The notes under the pieces were generated by a model. That model saw nothing but the letters and a program-made list of their open reading frames with translations, was not told where the DNA came from and made no database searches. Source: Sphaerosporella brunnea (Eukaryota > Ascomycota > Pezizomycetes > Pezizales > Pyronemataceae). Taken from it: a stretch of DNA of 64,000 nucleotides. The stretch spans positions 44,441-108,440 of the forward strand of contig VXIS01000147.1 of NCBI GenBank assembly GCA_008704415.1, in the 5' to 3' direction. This document shows, piece after piece, positions 21,781-33,662 of this stretch. The first letter of the stretch is position 1. Every line of letters begins with the position of its first letter. The position numbers and the translations under genes were made by a program.

Positions 21781-23012
21781 ATGTCAACCTTCTGGCAGAA
21801 AATATGGGCTTGGTCACCGTTCAACCCAAGCCCAACCGACAACCCAAACTCCAAAATGGCATCCCTATTCTCCAACTCAAGCTGGAGCGTCTCCAGCATC
21901 CCAAATCTCGCCTCCAAGGTCTTTTTAGTCACTGGCGGCACAGCAGGAATCGGCTTCGGAATCACAGCCAACCTTCTAGCCCACAATGCCGAGCGGGTCT
22001 ACATGCTGTCCGAGCAGCCCCAGCACGGCCACCTAGCAAAAGAAGAACTCGCAAAGTACGGAGATGCGTCGAAAGTCGAGTATATCAACTGCGATCTTAG
22101 GGATCTGAAGCAGGTGGAAAAGACTGCAAAGGATCTGCGCGACAAGCTTTCCCGGTTGGATGCGCTGGTGTGCAATGCCGGCATTGGCGTTGGCAAGTAC
22201 GGTGTGTCGAAAGATGGCATCGGTGAGTGCCTATCTATTCCCGGCAAAGGTCATCCCATTGACTTGAGCCTAGATACACACTTCCAGATCAATCATCTGG
22301 CTCAGATGCACCTGATCCTGCAATTGCTCCCTCTGATCGAGAAAACCGCGGAGGAGCACGAAGATGCCCGCATAGTCGTCCAATCATCCAGCTTGCACAG
22401 TATGGCTCCGTCATCCACCAAGTTCGAAACACTCGACGAGATAAATAAGGATATCGGTCCTTCATATCTCTACAATCGCTCCAAGCTAGCTCAAATACTC
22501 TTCATCCGCGAGTTTGTCCAGCGCCTCAAAGACCGCAAGCTCGGCACCAGCGGCGGGAAGAATATATTTGCGAATGCTACCCATCCTGGAGCCGTAAATA
22601 CCACCCAACCGGATCAAGGAGAGGAGGCATACGGCCTGCTCGGAAAGGTGATAGGATCCACCGTTCGACCATTTATGAAGGACCCGATTAAGGAGGGATG
22701 CCTCTCGTCACTCTTTGCAGCGACCTCGCCAGATATTAAAAAGGAGGGAATTACTGGGCAATATGTAAGTTTATTTCCTCTCGTAGTTGCTTGGTGTATG
22801 GACGTTGCAAACTCGAAAACCGATATACCGATGCGCTTCGTTCAACTGTACATGTGGGACGAGTCAATATTTGGCATATGTGAACTGACAACCGTACGTA
22901 GATCACGCCACCGTCAAAGGTCACGGAGCCATCTAAGCAGGCGCAAAGTCAAGAGTTGATCGACAATCTGTGGGCGTTGAGCGAGAAGTTGTTGAAAGAG
23001 AAGCTGGCATGA
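21781..23012 (+). CDS. short-chain dehydrogenase/reductase
   Basis: Three exons: 21781-22222, 22274-22764, 22902-23012, giving 347 aa. The Rossmann cofactor motif TGGTAGIG is at residues 51-58 and NAG at 132-134. The catalytic residues are a Ser in VVQSSS (about 185-187) and Y214-x3-K218 in YNRSK. Removing the 51-nt intron restores GIDTHFQINHL, the expected family sequence, which supports it. The 137-nt second intron (GTAAGT...CGTAG) gives a short C-terminal helix (ELIDNLWALSEKLLKEKLA). The protein resembles the extended WWOX/retinol-dehydrogenase-like SDRs that oxidise or reduce alcohols and ketones with NAD(P). The substrate is unknown. A second in-frame ATG at residue 26 is an alternative start. 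There is no signal peptide. Confidence 0.88.
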
Positions 23013-24118
23013 ACTCGCAGTAAGCTGCCGGAGTTAGTGGAGTTTAGCGTAGGCTGAGTGAAAAGTGGCGTGTGAACAATTAATGTACTGCGTGTGCGCT
23101 TTTGCTTTTTCTCAGTGGAGACCTACGAAAATTATAAGCCTTGATCTGTCCGAAGATGTAACCTGATAAGAAATCTCGCTTGTTCAAGCGACATCAATCG
23201 ACGATGAATCGCTGGATCTGGCTTCTCTGCCCAGGTTGAAGTCCACATGACGTCGCATGCAATTAAAGCGACCTACCTCCTCCTTAGTCGGTGGTGGACA
23301 CCTCACTAAAAACCAGCAGCTCCAACATGTTGACCCTAGGCATCGTGGCCACAACAAAGAAAGTGGAGAAAATGGCTTCATAGATTTGTAGAGAAGCATC
23401 TTGCCAAACATTCTGCAAGGCCAAACACATATTATACCATCTGGCTGTGACAGAGATAGCGTCTGAAATTTTGCGGGGCCCCCTCGAGTGAGATTATATA
23501 TATATAAGCACACTATATCACTCGACTTTACCATATTAGGCGTAGTTAGAATGGTTCAACCTTAGCTGGCCATGGCGGAAGCCGAGATGGCGAAAGCCGA
23601 GATGCTGGCCATGGCGGAAGCCGAGATGCTGGCCATGCGGAAGCCGCTTCCTGCGCTTCAACACCATGCATCCGCACTGAACTGCCGAATTTTTTACTCC
23701 ACCCAAGCACTCCCCCCTCCCCCATTCCGCATCTTGTGCTTCCAACGTTCCTTTTGTCGTCCTGCGGCAATGTCGTACGTTTATGTCCCATGTGTTATGT
23801 CGGCATATTCATTCGGATTCCGGATTCCGTACGAATTAGTTTTGCCGGTAACGTATAACTAATGGAAACCTCTGATTAGTATGTATCAAGGAGATGTTCC
23901 GTATCTGTGCGCAGGCCAAAGCTTGAAGCCCGGTGTGCCGTCGACGATCGCGATACCTGCGCACACATTGTACAACCGGAACAACGGCATAGAACCCACC
24001 CACCCTAAGGCCATTGCATACTCATAAACTCCTTGCATCCACATTTTCCCTTCTTTTTCTCTGAGAACTCAGATCTCCATTTCTGCACTCGCATTTCGAA
24101 GGTGACGTTGTTGACCCC
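23013..24118. other. intergenic with a short tandem repeat
   Basis: A minus-strand frame at 23184-23534 starts with ATG but has no domain, homology or splice support. A short TATATATATA run lies near 23495. A GCC-rich tandem repeat is listed separately. Confidence 0.4.
23567..23645. repeat. imperfect tandem repeat GCTGGCCATGGCGGAAGCCGAGAT
   Basis: The segment alternates GGCCATGGCGGAAGCCGAGATGCT units with a shorter GGCGAAAGCCGAGATG unit, about three units in all. It is not part of a supported gene. It is probably a minisatellite of variable length. Confidence 0.75.
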
Positions 24119-25923
24119 ATGTCGGTTGCAAACGAAAAGTCCATCAACAGTACCGCTTCGCCCCCACAAACGAGTGCCTCCACCATGGTCGATCTGAGCT
24201 CTTCGGCCAGCTCTCTTGCTAACGAGAGCGGACTGGGGCTCGAGGAAGTTAAAACGCATCCGATGGATCCCCCAAACGACCTGGAACGGGGCGCGTCAAT
24301 GGCCCTCAAGCCCACCACGACATCGCATAGTCACAAATCTCAGGTCGTCGAGGAAAACTATGACCACCCAATCTCAGATATGGTGCACAATATTGTTGGA
24401 TGGGAAAATGAGGATGATCCCGAGAACCCTCGTAACTGGCCGCAGTCCAAGAAAATTACCATGCTTGGGCTGGTTTCAATGATCACACTCATAAGGTCGG
24501 TTGTCTATACCTGCATTTCTTTCTTCGGACTGAAGCTCACCATATCACAGTCCTCTGGCGTCTTCCATGTTTGCCCCCGGTGTCTCCTTCATGGATAGAG
24601 AATTCCACAACGACTCCACAGAGCTCTCAGCGTTTGTAGTGTCGTCGTTTGTCCTAGGATGGGCTGTGGGGCCTCTCTTCCTCTCCCCGCTGTCGGAGAT
24701 TTATGGTCGCCGCCGTGTGCTCGATTGCTCAAACTGCTGGTTCGTGGTCTGGCAAATTGGCTGTGCTCTCGCCCCGAACCTTGGTTGTCTCATCGCGTTC
24801 CGTCTTTTGGCTGGTATCGGTGGTTCCGGGTGTATGACAATCGGCGGAGGGATTATTTCCGACCTGTTCGCACCGGACCAGCGTGGTCTCGCCACCTCCC
24901 TTTACTCGCTCGGCCCCTTATTCGGCCCGGTGGTCGGGCCCATTGCTGGTGGATTTCTGGCGCAGCGGGTCGGTTGGCGCTGGGTGTTTTGGATCCTCCT
25001 CATTTCTAGTGGATGTATCTCTTCTCTCCTCATCTTATGTAATAGGGAGACGAATCCACATGTGCTGATCTGGAGGAAGACGGAGCGGCTAAAGAAGGAA
25101 ACCGGAAACGAGGATCTGATCAGTTGGTACGAAAAGAGCCAACCTGTGCGCTCCCCTGCGGAAGTGTTGAAAAACGGTTTGTGGCGTCCATTGAAGCTGC
25201 TCGTCCTTTCACCTATCTCGGCAATCATGAGCCTCTACATGTCCACGGTCTACGGAGTGCTGTACCTGCTCTTCACCTCGATGCCAGTGGTGTTTACCAG
25301 CACCTACAACTGGCAGGCGGAAATGACCGGATTGGCTTATCTCGGTATCGGTATCGGCTTTTTTGTGGGATTGGCCGTGATGGCCAAGACGAGCGATGCG
25401 ATTTTGATCAAGCTCGCAAAGCGGAACGGCGGTGTGGCTGAGCCGGAGATGCGATTGCCGCTGTCGGCTGCATTCGCGGCGTTTATCCCCATCTCGCTGT
25501 TTTGGTATGGCTGGACGGCGGATAAACACGTGCACTGGATCGTCCCGATTATTGGAATGGCCCCGTTCGGTATTGGAATGATAGGAATCTTCGTACCCAT
25601 CCAGGTATATCTTTCTCTCCTCGCTCCTATTACCTTTGAAACCCCCACTTTTTTGTGCTAATCTCTCTTTCCGTTTGGTCTAGACATACATGATCGATGC
25701 GTTCACTGAACATGCCGCATCCGCCATTGCCGCGCTCACAGCGACTAGAAGCTTGGTCGGTGCCTTTCTGCCGCTCGTCGGCGGCCCGATGTATGCCAAG
25801 CTCGGTCTCGGGTGGGGAAACAGCCTGCTCGGGTTCATCGCCATTGCGCTTGTGCCGTTCGTGTGGCTCATCTACAAGTACGGCGCGAGGATTCGGAAGA
25901 ATTACCCCGTCAAACTCGATTAA
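24119..25923 (+). CDS. MFS transporter, DHA1 drug:H+ antiporter type
   Basis: Three exons: 24119-24495, 24551-25604, 25684-25923, giving 556 aa. The hydrophilic N-terminus contains GWENEDDPENPRNWP, the usual marker just before helix 1 of fungal DHA1 (Tpo/Flr-like) exporters. The first splice restores TLISPLASSMFAPGVSFM in helix 1. The loop 2-3 signature appears as SEIYGRRR, and GPVVGPIAGG matches the antiporter motif C region (helix 5). The C-terminus is a short basic tail (RIRKNYPVKLD). It should sit in the plasma membrane and export small molecules, such as drugs or polyamines, driven by the proton gradient. The first donor, GTCGGT, is weak but is required by frame and topology. No biosynthetic genes adjoin it, so a metabolite-cluster role is not indicated. 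Confidence 0.88.
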
Positions 25924-27560
25924 AACGCGATGAGGGATATGAGCGGCGGAAGAGGTTTGAAGGGGGGTTGACTTTTAGAAGACACTTCTTGTGCATGGCA
26001 AGTTGCTGCTGCTGCTGCTGCTGCTGCTTGTCCTTTTGGAAACAATTCTTTTGTACAACGGCATACCCTGGTGCTTAAAATGCATGGCGATGGATGATGG
26101 TTTTTATGGTTAGGACTTTTTGACGATAAAATAATGGCTTTGATATAGGCGTCCATAGCCGCATGCCAGCCGCACGGCATCGACATCCCCGCTCAGCCGG
26201 CCATCCTCCGGCTTGCCGGCGCTCCGCAAGCCCACCCCGTTTCACCGCTTTCTTCGCTTGATTGCTTGATTGAACTGAAGTTTGAACACCCCATACGTGG
26301 TCAGTCTGCCCATGTTGCTGGCCCTCCGTCAGAACCACAATGTCAACCCCGTCTCCCTGTGCCCCCTGTCAACACAAAAGTTTCCAGGGTTTACTTTGAA
26401 TAGGCGCGAACTGAGGAGAAGCAAGCGAAGGAACATGGGTTCTGCCAAAGACGTTTGGTCTTTTAAGTTTTCAACAAAACAAAACAGAACAAAACAAAAC
26501 AGAACAAAAAAAAAAAAAAAAAAGCTCAAAACTCAAAAGCATGCTGTTGCGCGAGCCCCGACCGGGCCGAGAAAACAGGCCAATTGGTCGATCGGCTAGC
26601 CTGGCACAATTTGCTCGGCAGGATAGAACCTACCTGGAAAAACCGCATCAGGCTACAATTCCAAAAACTCAGTTGACGCCGGCCGCCAAAAACTCGACTG
26701 GTATCTATCTACTGATCAATCCATCAGGCTGATATTTTGATACAAATGATGCCGCCACTCAGAGCGTCCTTGTCAATAGTTGCCGATCTTCGGGATGCGG
26801 GTTTATGCGATCCGCGAATGCTTGTAAGTAGATATGTTCCCCGCAGTGTTGAAAGTGCCGAATACAGCTACATGTCGTTACAACTTTAGCGTACAGTGCT
26901 GTGGGGGATAGTGATCCGGCAGCGAGATACGGTACCCAGCTCTCACCAAACGGATCCGAGAACCTGGACGCAGGCTTCATCCAGAGCACTGGGCAATTGA
27001 GTTTACCCCTTACATCCAGCGAAGCCACGACGCTCGCTAGTCTTCAAAAACCCCTCGCTCGCTGACGACGCTCGGAGTCTCGAACACACCCAAGCATGGT
27101 ACATACATACTGCGGACACAGCTGATCCAAGAAGTTCGGCAGAGCTAAAAGGCCGTCTAAGGTGAAACACCCCTTCAATGATCCGGGGAAGGCCTGGCGT
27201 TGAACGGTGGACAGAATCGCGTGCGTGGGAACAGATCAGCCTCCGCCATTCGGCGCTTCAACCATATTCGGCTGTGGTCTCGTGGATATACCCGATTGAC
27301 GTTCCTGTACCCCGCAGGGTCAAGGACTCAAAGTGAAGGCGCTGGAACACGGAGGTCTTTGTCGGAGAAAAAATAGTTAGAAGTCTGAATTCAATCGTGC
27401 CGGTGTAGCTGTCGTGGACAAGGAAGGAAACAACAGAAACGCCCAATATCTCAAGCCTCAAGACAACCAGCACCACGCCGCAGCGCTGGAATGGGGCGTA
27501 AATTATTCTCGCCAACGATGTCCACTGCGTGGTCCTGAGCCAAACTCGCACCGGTATGTA
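25924..27560. other. intergenic, low-complexity runs only
   Basis: A TGC/GCT trinucleotide run of about eight units lies at 26001-26029. A purine-rich AAAACAAAACAGAAC tract with a long A run lies at 26475-26523. Several short frames are visible but none starts well or has a domain. The left end of the 391-bp MITE follows at 27561. Confidence 0.45.
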
Positions 27561-27951
27561 CTCACGGCCGAGCGCCAAGCTCACAGAATTCTGACTGGCT
27601 GCAGCAATGCAAAAAGCAGCGAAGAAGAATAGATTCAGTATTAAGCCATTAGAATTCTCCTTGGCCTCGCCTATAACCGCGTAACCACAGGCTGACTGTT
27701 TCGCTCAAGGTTGGTGGACGAAGAAACGCCGCCATACAGCGCACTCCCACCGCGCTACATGGGCCCGCATGGCCGCACAATGATATTCACAATCACCCTT
27801 CTGCCGCACTCCCGCCGGACTGTGTTTCTAGTTACAGGCAGTGCAACAAAGCATTCCCATCACGCAATCATTATTTTATTTCGCTTCGTTGCTTGTGACG
27901 TTGCTGCAGCCAATCAGCATTTTGTGAGCTTTTGGCGCTCGGCCGAGCGAG
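27561..27951 (+). mobile_element. 391-bp MITE, copy 1
   Basis: The left terminus CTCACGGCCGAGCGCCAAG is the inverse of the right terminus, GGCGCTCGGCCGAGCGAG. Flanks are TA on the left and CA on the right, suggesting a TA target duplication with one change. The interior aligns over its full length with 54950-55340 in opposite orientation, for example TTCTCCTTGGCCTCGCCTAT against TTCTCCTTGACCTCGCATAT. Both copies are 391 bp by these boundaries. It has no transposase frame. A TA duplication fits mobilisation by a Tc1/mariner/pogo-group transposase, but its termini differ from those of the pogo element in this window. Confidence 0.8.
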
Positions 27952-28508
27952 CATGCTGGTGAGACTACTCCGAAGGGCCTAGGGAATACGAAGCGCTAGC
28001 AAGAGACTATCAGTGGCCGAGATTGACTCGGCGAATCACTAGTTGTCACCCGGTGTCCGGACGTCCCTTGTCTTTGTTCACGAGACACGCCTGTATGGCA
28101 GGAAAGCATCAAACGGAAATATTTCTCCTCCAACCGTGTAAAATGCCGAGAGGCAGAACTCGGGGCAGCCGAGGTTTCGAACCGAGGCCGCAGCTCGGAG
28201 ACATGACATAGGTACCCCGCACGATTCGCGTCGGGGCCTTTTGCGAATCGGGCCGCTCCGTTATCTCTTTGTACGCGCCTTTTTCAGACACCTGCGGCTT
28301 GCCTTCCCTGTTGAGCACGATTGGCCGGATCATCGGGATGACCCCGTGGGGCAGGGATCACTTTTCCAACTCCGTCGCTCGCCCGCCCGGCCGCCCGCAT
28401 TTGTTCCTCCTCCCCCAGTTGCTAGTGAGACTACATAATGGGGCTCTCTTCACTCTGCCTGAGTGTGCCCCTGCGCTAAGTTCAGCGCTCCCGCGTTCCA
28501 TCGTTTGA
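27952..28508. other. upstream region of the permease gene, no gene seen
   Basis: CCGAGGTTTCGAACCGAGG near 28169 resembles a tRNA T-arm, but the rest of a tRNA cloverleaf cannot be drawn. No gene was recognised. Confidence 0.4.
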
Positions 28509-30138
28509 ATGGAGACTACTCGCTCGGATGACCTTAAGAAATCTTCGGCGGCTCTCGAGTTACCCCTCCCGACCTCCTCCACAGTATCTTCTGACCCGCC
28601 GAGCTCCTTGTCGCTCCTGCAGCGCATCGGAAAATGGGAGGACAAATTCGGCGTGGAGGAGCGAGGGATTGAACGCGTCCCACCCGAAGCGCGTACCGCC
28701 GCGTCGTTTTTCGACATCATTCAGATCGGGCTCACATGGTTGTCGATCAACCTCGTCGCCAGCAACTCGGTGGTCGGAATTCTAGGGCCCCAGGCGTTCC
28801 ACCTGTCCTTCAAAGATTCGGCGTTGGTGTGCTTGTTCGCAAACATCGCCGGCGCGTTAGGCCCCGCATACATCGCCGGCTTCGGCCCGAAGAGCGGAAA
28901 CAGGACCCTGGTTCTCCTCAGATTCGTGTTCGGGTGGTGGCCGGCGAAGTTCTGCGCGATCCTGCAGCTGATCGGTACGCTGGGATATGGCTTGTTGACG
29001 GCGTTGATTACTGGTCAGATCTTGAGCGCCGTGGCAGATGGGCGGATGACGGTGATTGTGGGTATTATTATCACGTCCGTGGTGGTGCTGTTGGTGTGTA
29101 TCGTTGGTATGAAGGTGTTTCACGTCTACGAGCGGTTTGTTTCCCTCCATACATGCGCGAGCTGCGCTGACGGCGCAATGAGGTATTCCATCATCCCCTC
29201 GCTGATTGTGTTCTTCATCCTTGCTGGAGTCGCCGGCCCCAATTTTGACTTGACTACCCCATCCGCTGGGACGCCCGAAGAGATTCGTGGCAACCGTGTG
29301 AGCTTCTTCTTCGTCGTCTTCAACACCAGCTTCATCTGGGCTATGTGCGCTGCCGACTACTTCGTGTACTATCCGGAGCAAACATCGCGTGTGGTCGTGG
29401 GCTCGATGACACATCTCGGCCTGTTTTTGGGCCTCCTCTTTTCGGAATTGATAGGAGCCGGATTGGCAGCGGGTGCCGTGACGAAGGCCTCGTGGAAGGC
29501 TGCTCTCGCTAGTGGGCCTGGAGGCTTGATGGTCGAGGCTTTTGTGCCCCTTGGAGGCTTTGGCAAGTTTTGCGCGGTGATTTTCGCTCTGGGGCCAGTC
29601 TCGAATGTTATTCCTGGCGTTTACTCTTCCGCCATGGCGTGGCAGGTCCTCAGCCGTGGGTGTGAGAAGGTGCCGCGCACAGTCTGGACGGTTTGTTTAC
29701 CTTTCTATTGTCTGTCCGTTCTTCCGGTCTGCTGACGCTCCGCAACAGATATTCGGAATCATCGTGTATACGGTCTGCGCTATCGCCGGCCGCAACAAGA
29801 TCTTCAGCATCTTTGAGAACTTCCTTCCATTGATGGGGTACTGGGTGGCCATGTGGTGCGTCATCCAGTTGGAGGACGAGGTATTTTTTCATGGAGGCAG
29901 GAACCCATATAAGTGGGACTACTGGAATGAGCCAGGACGCATTCCGCTTGGGATCGCAGCTACCACTGCGTTCTTGATTGGATGGGCCGGCGCCATCTTG
30001 AGTATGTACCAAGCGTGGTGGGAAGGGCCGATCGCGAGTAAGGCACTAGCGGATTTGGGAGTGCCGGTGTCGGCGGGCTTGGTAGCGATATTGTATCCGC
30101 CTTTGAGGTGGTTGGAGTTGAAATGGTTTGAACGGTGA
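28509..30138 (+). CDS. NCS1 purine-cytosine permease (Fcy2-like)
   Basis: Three exons: 28509-29134, 29183-29690, 29749-30138, giving 507 aa. After an acidic N-terminus (WEDKFGVEERGIERVPPEAR, typical of the Fcy family) there are about twelve membrane segments, starting LTWLSINLVASNSVVGILGP. Other family-like sequences are GPKSGNRTLVLLRFVFGWWP, YFVYYP and NFLPLMGYW. It should import cytosine, adenine, guanine or hypoxanthine with protons across the plasma membrane. The first intron is 48 nt and contains no stop, so an unspliced message would add 16 residues (VSLHTCASC...) within HVYERY. The uninterrupted YERYSIIP reading is the family form and supports splicing. Confidence 0.9.
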
Positions 30139-30440
30139 TATGAACGATAGAGATCTAATGTATGTCGACGTATACCTTAGCAATGACGCATGGGCAGATA
30201 TCGTGTCGCGTCGTACCGTCGGCTGATATCAGGCGTTGATTTGGGCAAGCCCCATACTTCGCTCGCCTCACATGATGAGGCTGTGGAGAAGTTACTTTGC
30301 CACTGCATTAAAAGACTGCCGCTGCCGCGAGAAAAAGAAAACATAAGCCGGACTCCTAGCTGAAAAGAATGAGACACTATAGATAGATTACCGAAATTAT
30401 GTACCACAACAGAAAACCAATCATTCCCTGCACGACATCG
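30139..30440. other. short convergent intergenic region
   Basis: It lies between the 3' ends of the permease gene (+) and the proline-rich protein gene (-). Nothing was recognised. Confidence 0.4.
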
Positions 30441-31850
30441 CTACGTCTGGCGTCGAACGGTTCTGATCCTCACCGGCATCCCACTCCTCGCAGAGTCCGC
30501 GTCAACAAGATATTCCTCAACCACTTCGTTGAACTCATCCGTATACGCCTCCCCGTCCTCCTCCTCGTCCAAATCCGTCCATAATTTCTCCTTGAATGTC
30601 AACGTTCTTCGTATCAAATCGAATAAACTGCTGCTGCTGCTCGCATCGGCCGGGGTGCTCGGTGTTGGAGGCGTTGCGATTGCGGTATGTGTTGGGCCGG
30701 TTGTTGGCGTCAACGCAGGTGTTGGCGTGGCCCTCAGCTGCGGCTGGGGCTGGTCACGGTCAAAGCGCATCTCGGCCGTGGTTTCAGCAACCGAACGCAT
30801 AGTTTTTGGCGGGGTAGGCATCGAATGAGGCCTGGCTGGCTTTACGCTGTCTGTTATTTCGTCCAGCAGCGTGGTGATTTCTGCCTGGAACGCTTCGACA
30901 TCGAGAGAAAGCCTGGTTTCTTGCAATTCCGGGAGGGAAACCACGAGAGGCGCATGGCTGGTTTCTTGCAATTCGAGCGACGCCACGAGAGGCGCATGTC
31001 GTTCGTCGTGGTGGTTACGCATGGAATATTTTGGCGAATCGAAGCTCTCCGTGAGCTCAACAGGTGATAAGGGAGGATCGGTGGCCCCGGTGAGGCCTGA
31101 TGATGATGATGAACAGATCGATTTCATGCTTTCCGGCACCGAAGTGTATTGTTGTTGGGTGTTTTTGGCTACTTCGGAGTCTGAAACCTCCTCATCCACA
31201 TACTCCTCATAGACATCACTGAACGGAGCAGAGAGCGTTGCCGAGGTGGCCGCCTTGATCGAAGGGTCAATAGCCTTCGCCGCAGCACCCGGTGGACCTT
31301 CAGCACCTCTGGCCATCAACTCTCGTTCAATCTCGTCGATTTCCGCTTGAACCATAGCTGAAATCTCATCCATCAAAGCCTTGCTCCTCTGTTCCGGGTT
31401 GCTGCGCTGCAACGTTTGCTCGGGCTCCCGGCTGCAGGCTGAAGGTTCGGCCGAGGGTTTGCTTCCTCCGAATGGCACATAATCCTTTCGAGTCCAGACG
31501 ATAGGCGGCTTGCTCAGGGAGGTGGCTCTCTTGGCATCTAAGATGGTGTCGTAAGGGTTGGAACAGCTGTGTCGCGAGCCGGCATAGGTGGTCGGATATG
31601 ATGGACGGTAAGGTGTCGGGCCGAGCGATGATGAATGCCGTGATCGAGGTTTGTACGCCGGTGGAGGAGCATACGGCGAATGCGTGGTTCTCGGCGCTGG
31701 CTTGTAATATATTGGTACATAGTATTCTCGGACTGGGGCCGAGCTCGAGCTTCCAGTATCTAGTTTTGGGAGCTGCGGTCGCCGTCGACGCTGTTGTTGT
31801 TGTTGTCGGTATGCTGGTGGTGGTGAATGCATCTGGAGTGGTTGTGACAT
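30441..31850 (-). CDS. proline/serine-rich protein of unknown function
   Basis: A single-exon gene of 469 aa on the minus strand, ATG at 31850-31848. The N-terminus is rich in Pro, Gln, Arg and Tyr (MHSPPPAYRQQQQQ, YYVPIYYKPAPR, APPPAYKPR). A middle segment has a predicted helix (KALMDEISAMVQAEIDEIER). The rest is low-complexity Ser/Thr/Pro with two near-identical units, HAPLVASLELQETS and HAPLVVSLPELQETR. The acidic C-terminal helix ends LWTDLDEEEDGEAYTDEFNEVVEEYLVDAD. PPxY-like motifs (PPPAY) could bind WW-domain proteins such as Rsp5-type ligases; this is inference. There is no signal peptide or membrane segment. It is probably a disordered cytosolic or nuclear adaptor. Long uninterrupted codon-biased frame supports it as real. 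Confidence 0.7.
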   Translation of the reverse strand: MSQPLQMHSPPPAYRQQQQQRRRRPQLPKLDTGSSSSAPVREYYVPIYYKPAPRTTHSPYAPPPAYKPRSRHSSSLGPTPYRPSYPTTYAGSRHSCSNPYDTILDAKRATSLSKPPIVWTRKDYVPFGGSKPSAEPSACSREPEQTLQRSNPEQRSKALMDEISAMVQAEIDEIERELMARGAEGPPGAAAKAIDPSIKAATSATLSAPFSDVYEEYVDEEVSDSEVAKNTQQQYTSVPESMKSICSSSSSGLTGATDPPLSPVELTESFDSPKYSMRNHHDERHAPLVASLELQETSHAPLVVSLPELQETRLSLDVEAFQAEITTLLDEITDSVKPARPHSMPTPPKTMRSVAETTAEMRFDRDQPQPQLRATPTPALTPTTGPTHTAIATPPTPSTPADASSSSSLFDLIRRTLTFKEKLWTDLDEEEDGEAYTDEFNEVVEEYLVDADSARSGMPVRIRTVRRQT

Positions 31851-33662
31851 TTTTGCAGGAACAAAGGAATCCCGTCTGGGATCCCGGCAGCTGGAGTATT
31901 TATGTCCTGGGGGGCTTTTTTTCGCTTCCGTCGGTTGGAGGGATAATCACCTGGTTCAATGGCAGCCTCTGCCTGAAGCTTTTTGCTTTTTTGGAAGGCT
32001 GTGGGTGGGTGAGCTGAACTTAAGTGTTGTCCATAAAATAGATCATGCCCCAGCGGGGGGACGTCATGCTAATATACCGAATCTTACTGATATGTACCAT
32101 GGCTAGTGCCGTGGCAGAGCCGGAGTGGGTGGTCTTCCGCTCGAAAAGATCGTTTGCCTATGTAAAAAAATCGTAAATGCAATACGGGAGGGGGGGGCAC
32201 TGCAATTTTGGGGGCTTGGCCGAACCAGCTAGGCAGCGTGGCTGGTCAGTTATGGTTTTCGCGATCTTGGAACTATTTTTAGGCCCAACCATATAACGTC
32301 TTTCCCTACCAAAATCGGACCCGTCGTGTCCACCTTGACGATGGGGATTGTGAGGGTCAACAACAGGATCGGAAAAATCGACACCTTTTCGCTGTTCGAC
32401 ATCATGGTCAGTTCTCTTTTCGATGCACGTGGTGTGTTGTGAGCGTTCAGAAATAGAGCTCTCACCACATATGCAGGGCCTTTCGGTAAACCCCGTCTTA
32501 AAATACGAGCGTTGTGGCGTCGGGCGTTGAAAGCGGGATGTGCCGTGTGAACTCGTGCTGGTTATACGAGAAGGCGCCAGGATTCCGTGACGAAAAACCT
32601 TATGCCAACCCCCCGGCTGGCGTGACCACATTGTCCTCTCACTCGGACCCAATGGATGTGTGAAGCTCTCGGTTCACCTAAAAGGGAACCGAAAGGTGAA
32701 AGCTAGCAGACTGTCTTCAGTGGTAGTATTGGCGGAGGACGCAGCATCTCTGGAGCAAGATACCTATCAGTCTGATGGGTTGAGACATCTTGCCGGTTCG
32801 CCTCAGCCACCCTGTGATGGCGCTCCAAAGTTGTGCTTGTGCGCCCCGTGACCACCGGCACCTTAATTAGATAGCCTCTGCCGCAAGTGATTAATATCAT
32901 GCCATAGTCAGCTCTATGCATAGCTGCTGCTATGGCAAGGCTTAGAGAGACAACTGGATTACATGAATGCAAGCCTGCTGCTGCTATGTCTCTCTTTTGA
33001 GCAGCGTGTCGCAATTGCAGGCCAGCAAGTAACCTACTAGAAAGTAGCTACCGGGCCGCTAGCTAGACTACAGAAGTGGCCCCGCCTAAGTACCTACGGA
33101 CTCCCCACCCGGGGCCTGCAGAGATTACTGATAAGGCTCGTGGTGGTGTGCCGCCATCCATCCGAACAGGCGCCTGCGGCTATGGCTTTCCGCGAAGCAG
33201 CCGCCCGACGATCCCCAACGGTAACTCGGCGTACTGCTTCCTGGTCACCCCGCCTCCCCGTCGCTCTGTCGCCCTGTCGTACCGTACCGGAGTCCCCTCG
33301 GCGCCTTGGTCGCACTGCGCGTCTCGATAGGCTGTTTTTTTCACTCAACTTCGTGTAACACCACTCAGTGACGCGAACCACACATTTGCCAGTGCGTCAC
33401 TAGTAATCACTCCACGAAACAGCCGGGCCGCGCCTTTTTCGGCTACTGACGATGCACCATTACGGCAATAAACACACCCTCTCAATTAATAATCCAAACC
33501 AATGTGAGAGGATAAAAATAAAACAAGCGTGCCTTTCAACCAGCTCAACACTAAGGCCTTCTACCCATCCATTATCCACCTTTCTCCTCCGCCTCCACAC
33601 ACCCTCACCTCATCTTGCCAGGTCCGGGCAGCGCTCCAGACTGCAAACTGCGCCCCCCCTAA
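31851..33662. other. intergenic, no supported gene
   Basis: Minus-strand frames at 32158-32652 and 32250-32468 overlap each other, and neither has a recognisable domain. G-rich runs lie at 32187-32199. Nothing else was recognised. Confidence 0.4.

Noticed and set aside
28130..28210. tRNA-like B box (GGTTCGAAACC on the minus strand)
   Set aside because: The T-stem does not pair and no acceptor stem, D-arm or anticodon arm can be drawn.
32158..32652. 164-codon and 72-codon minus-strand frames
   Set aside because: They overlap each other, have no recognisable motif, and their composition differs from the window's real genes.
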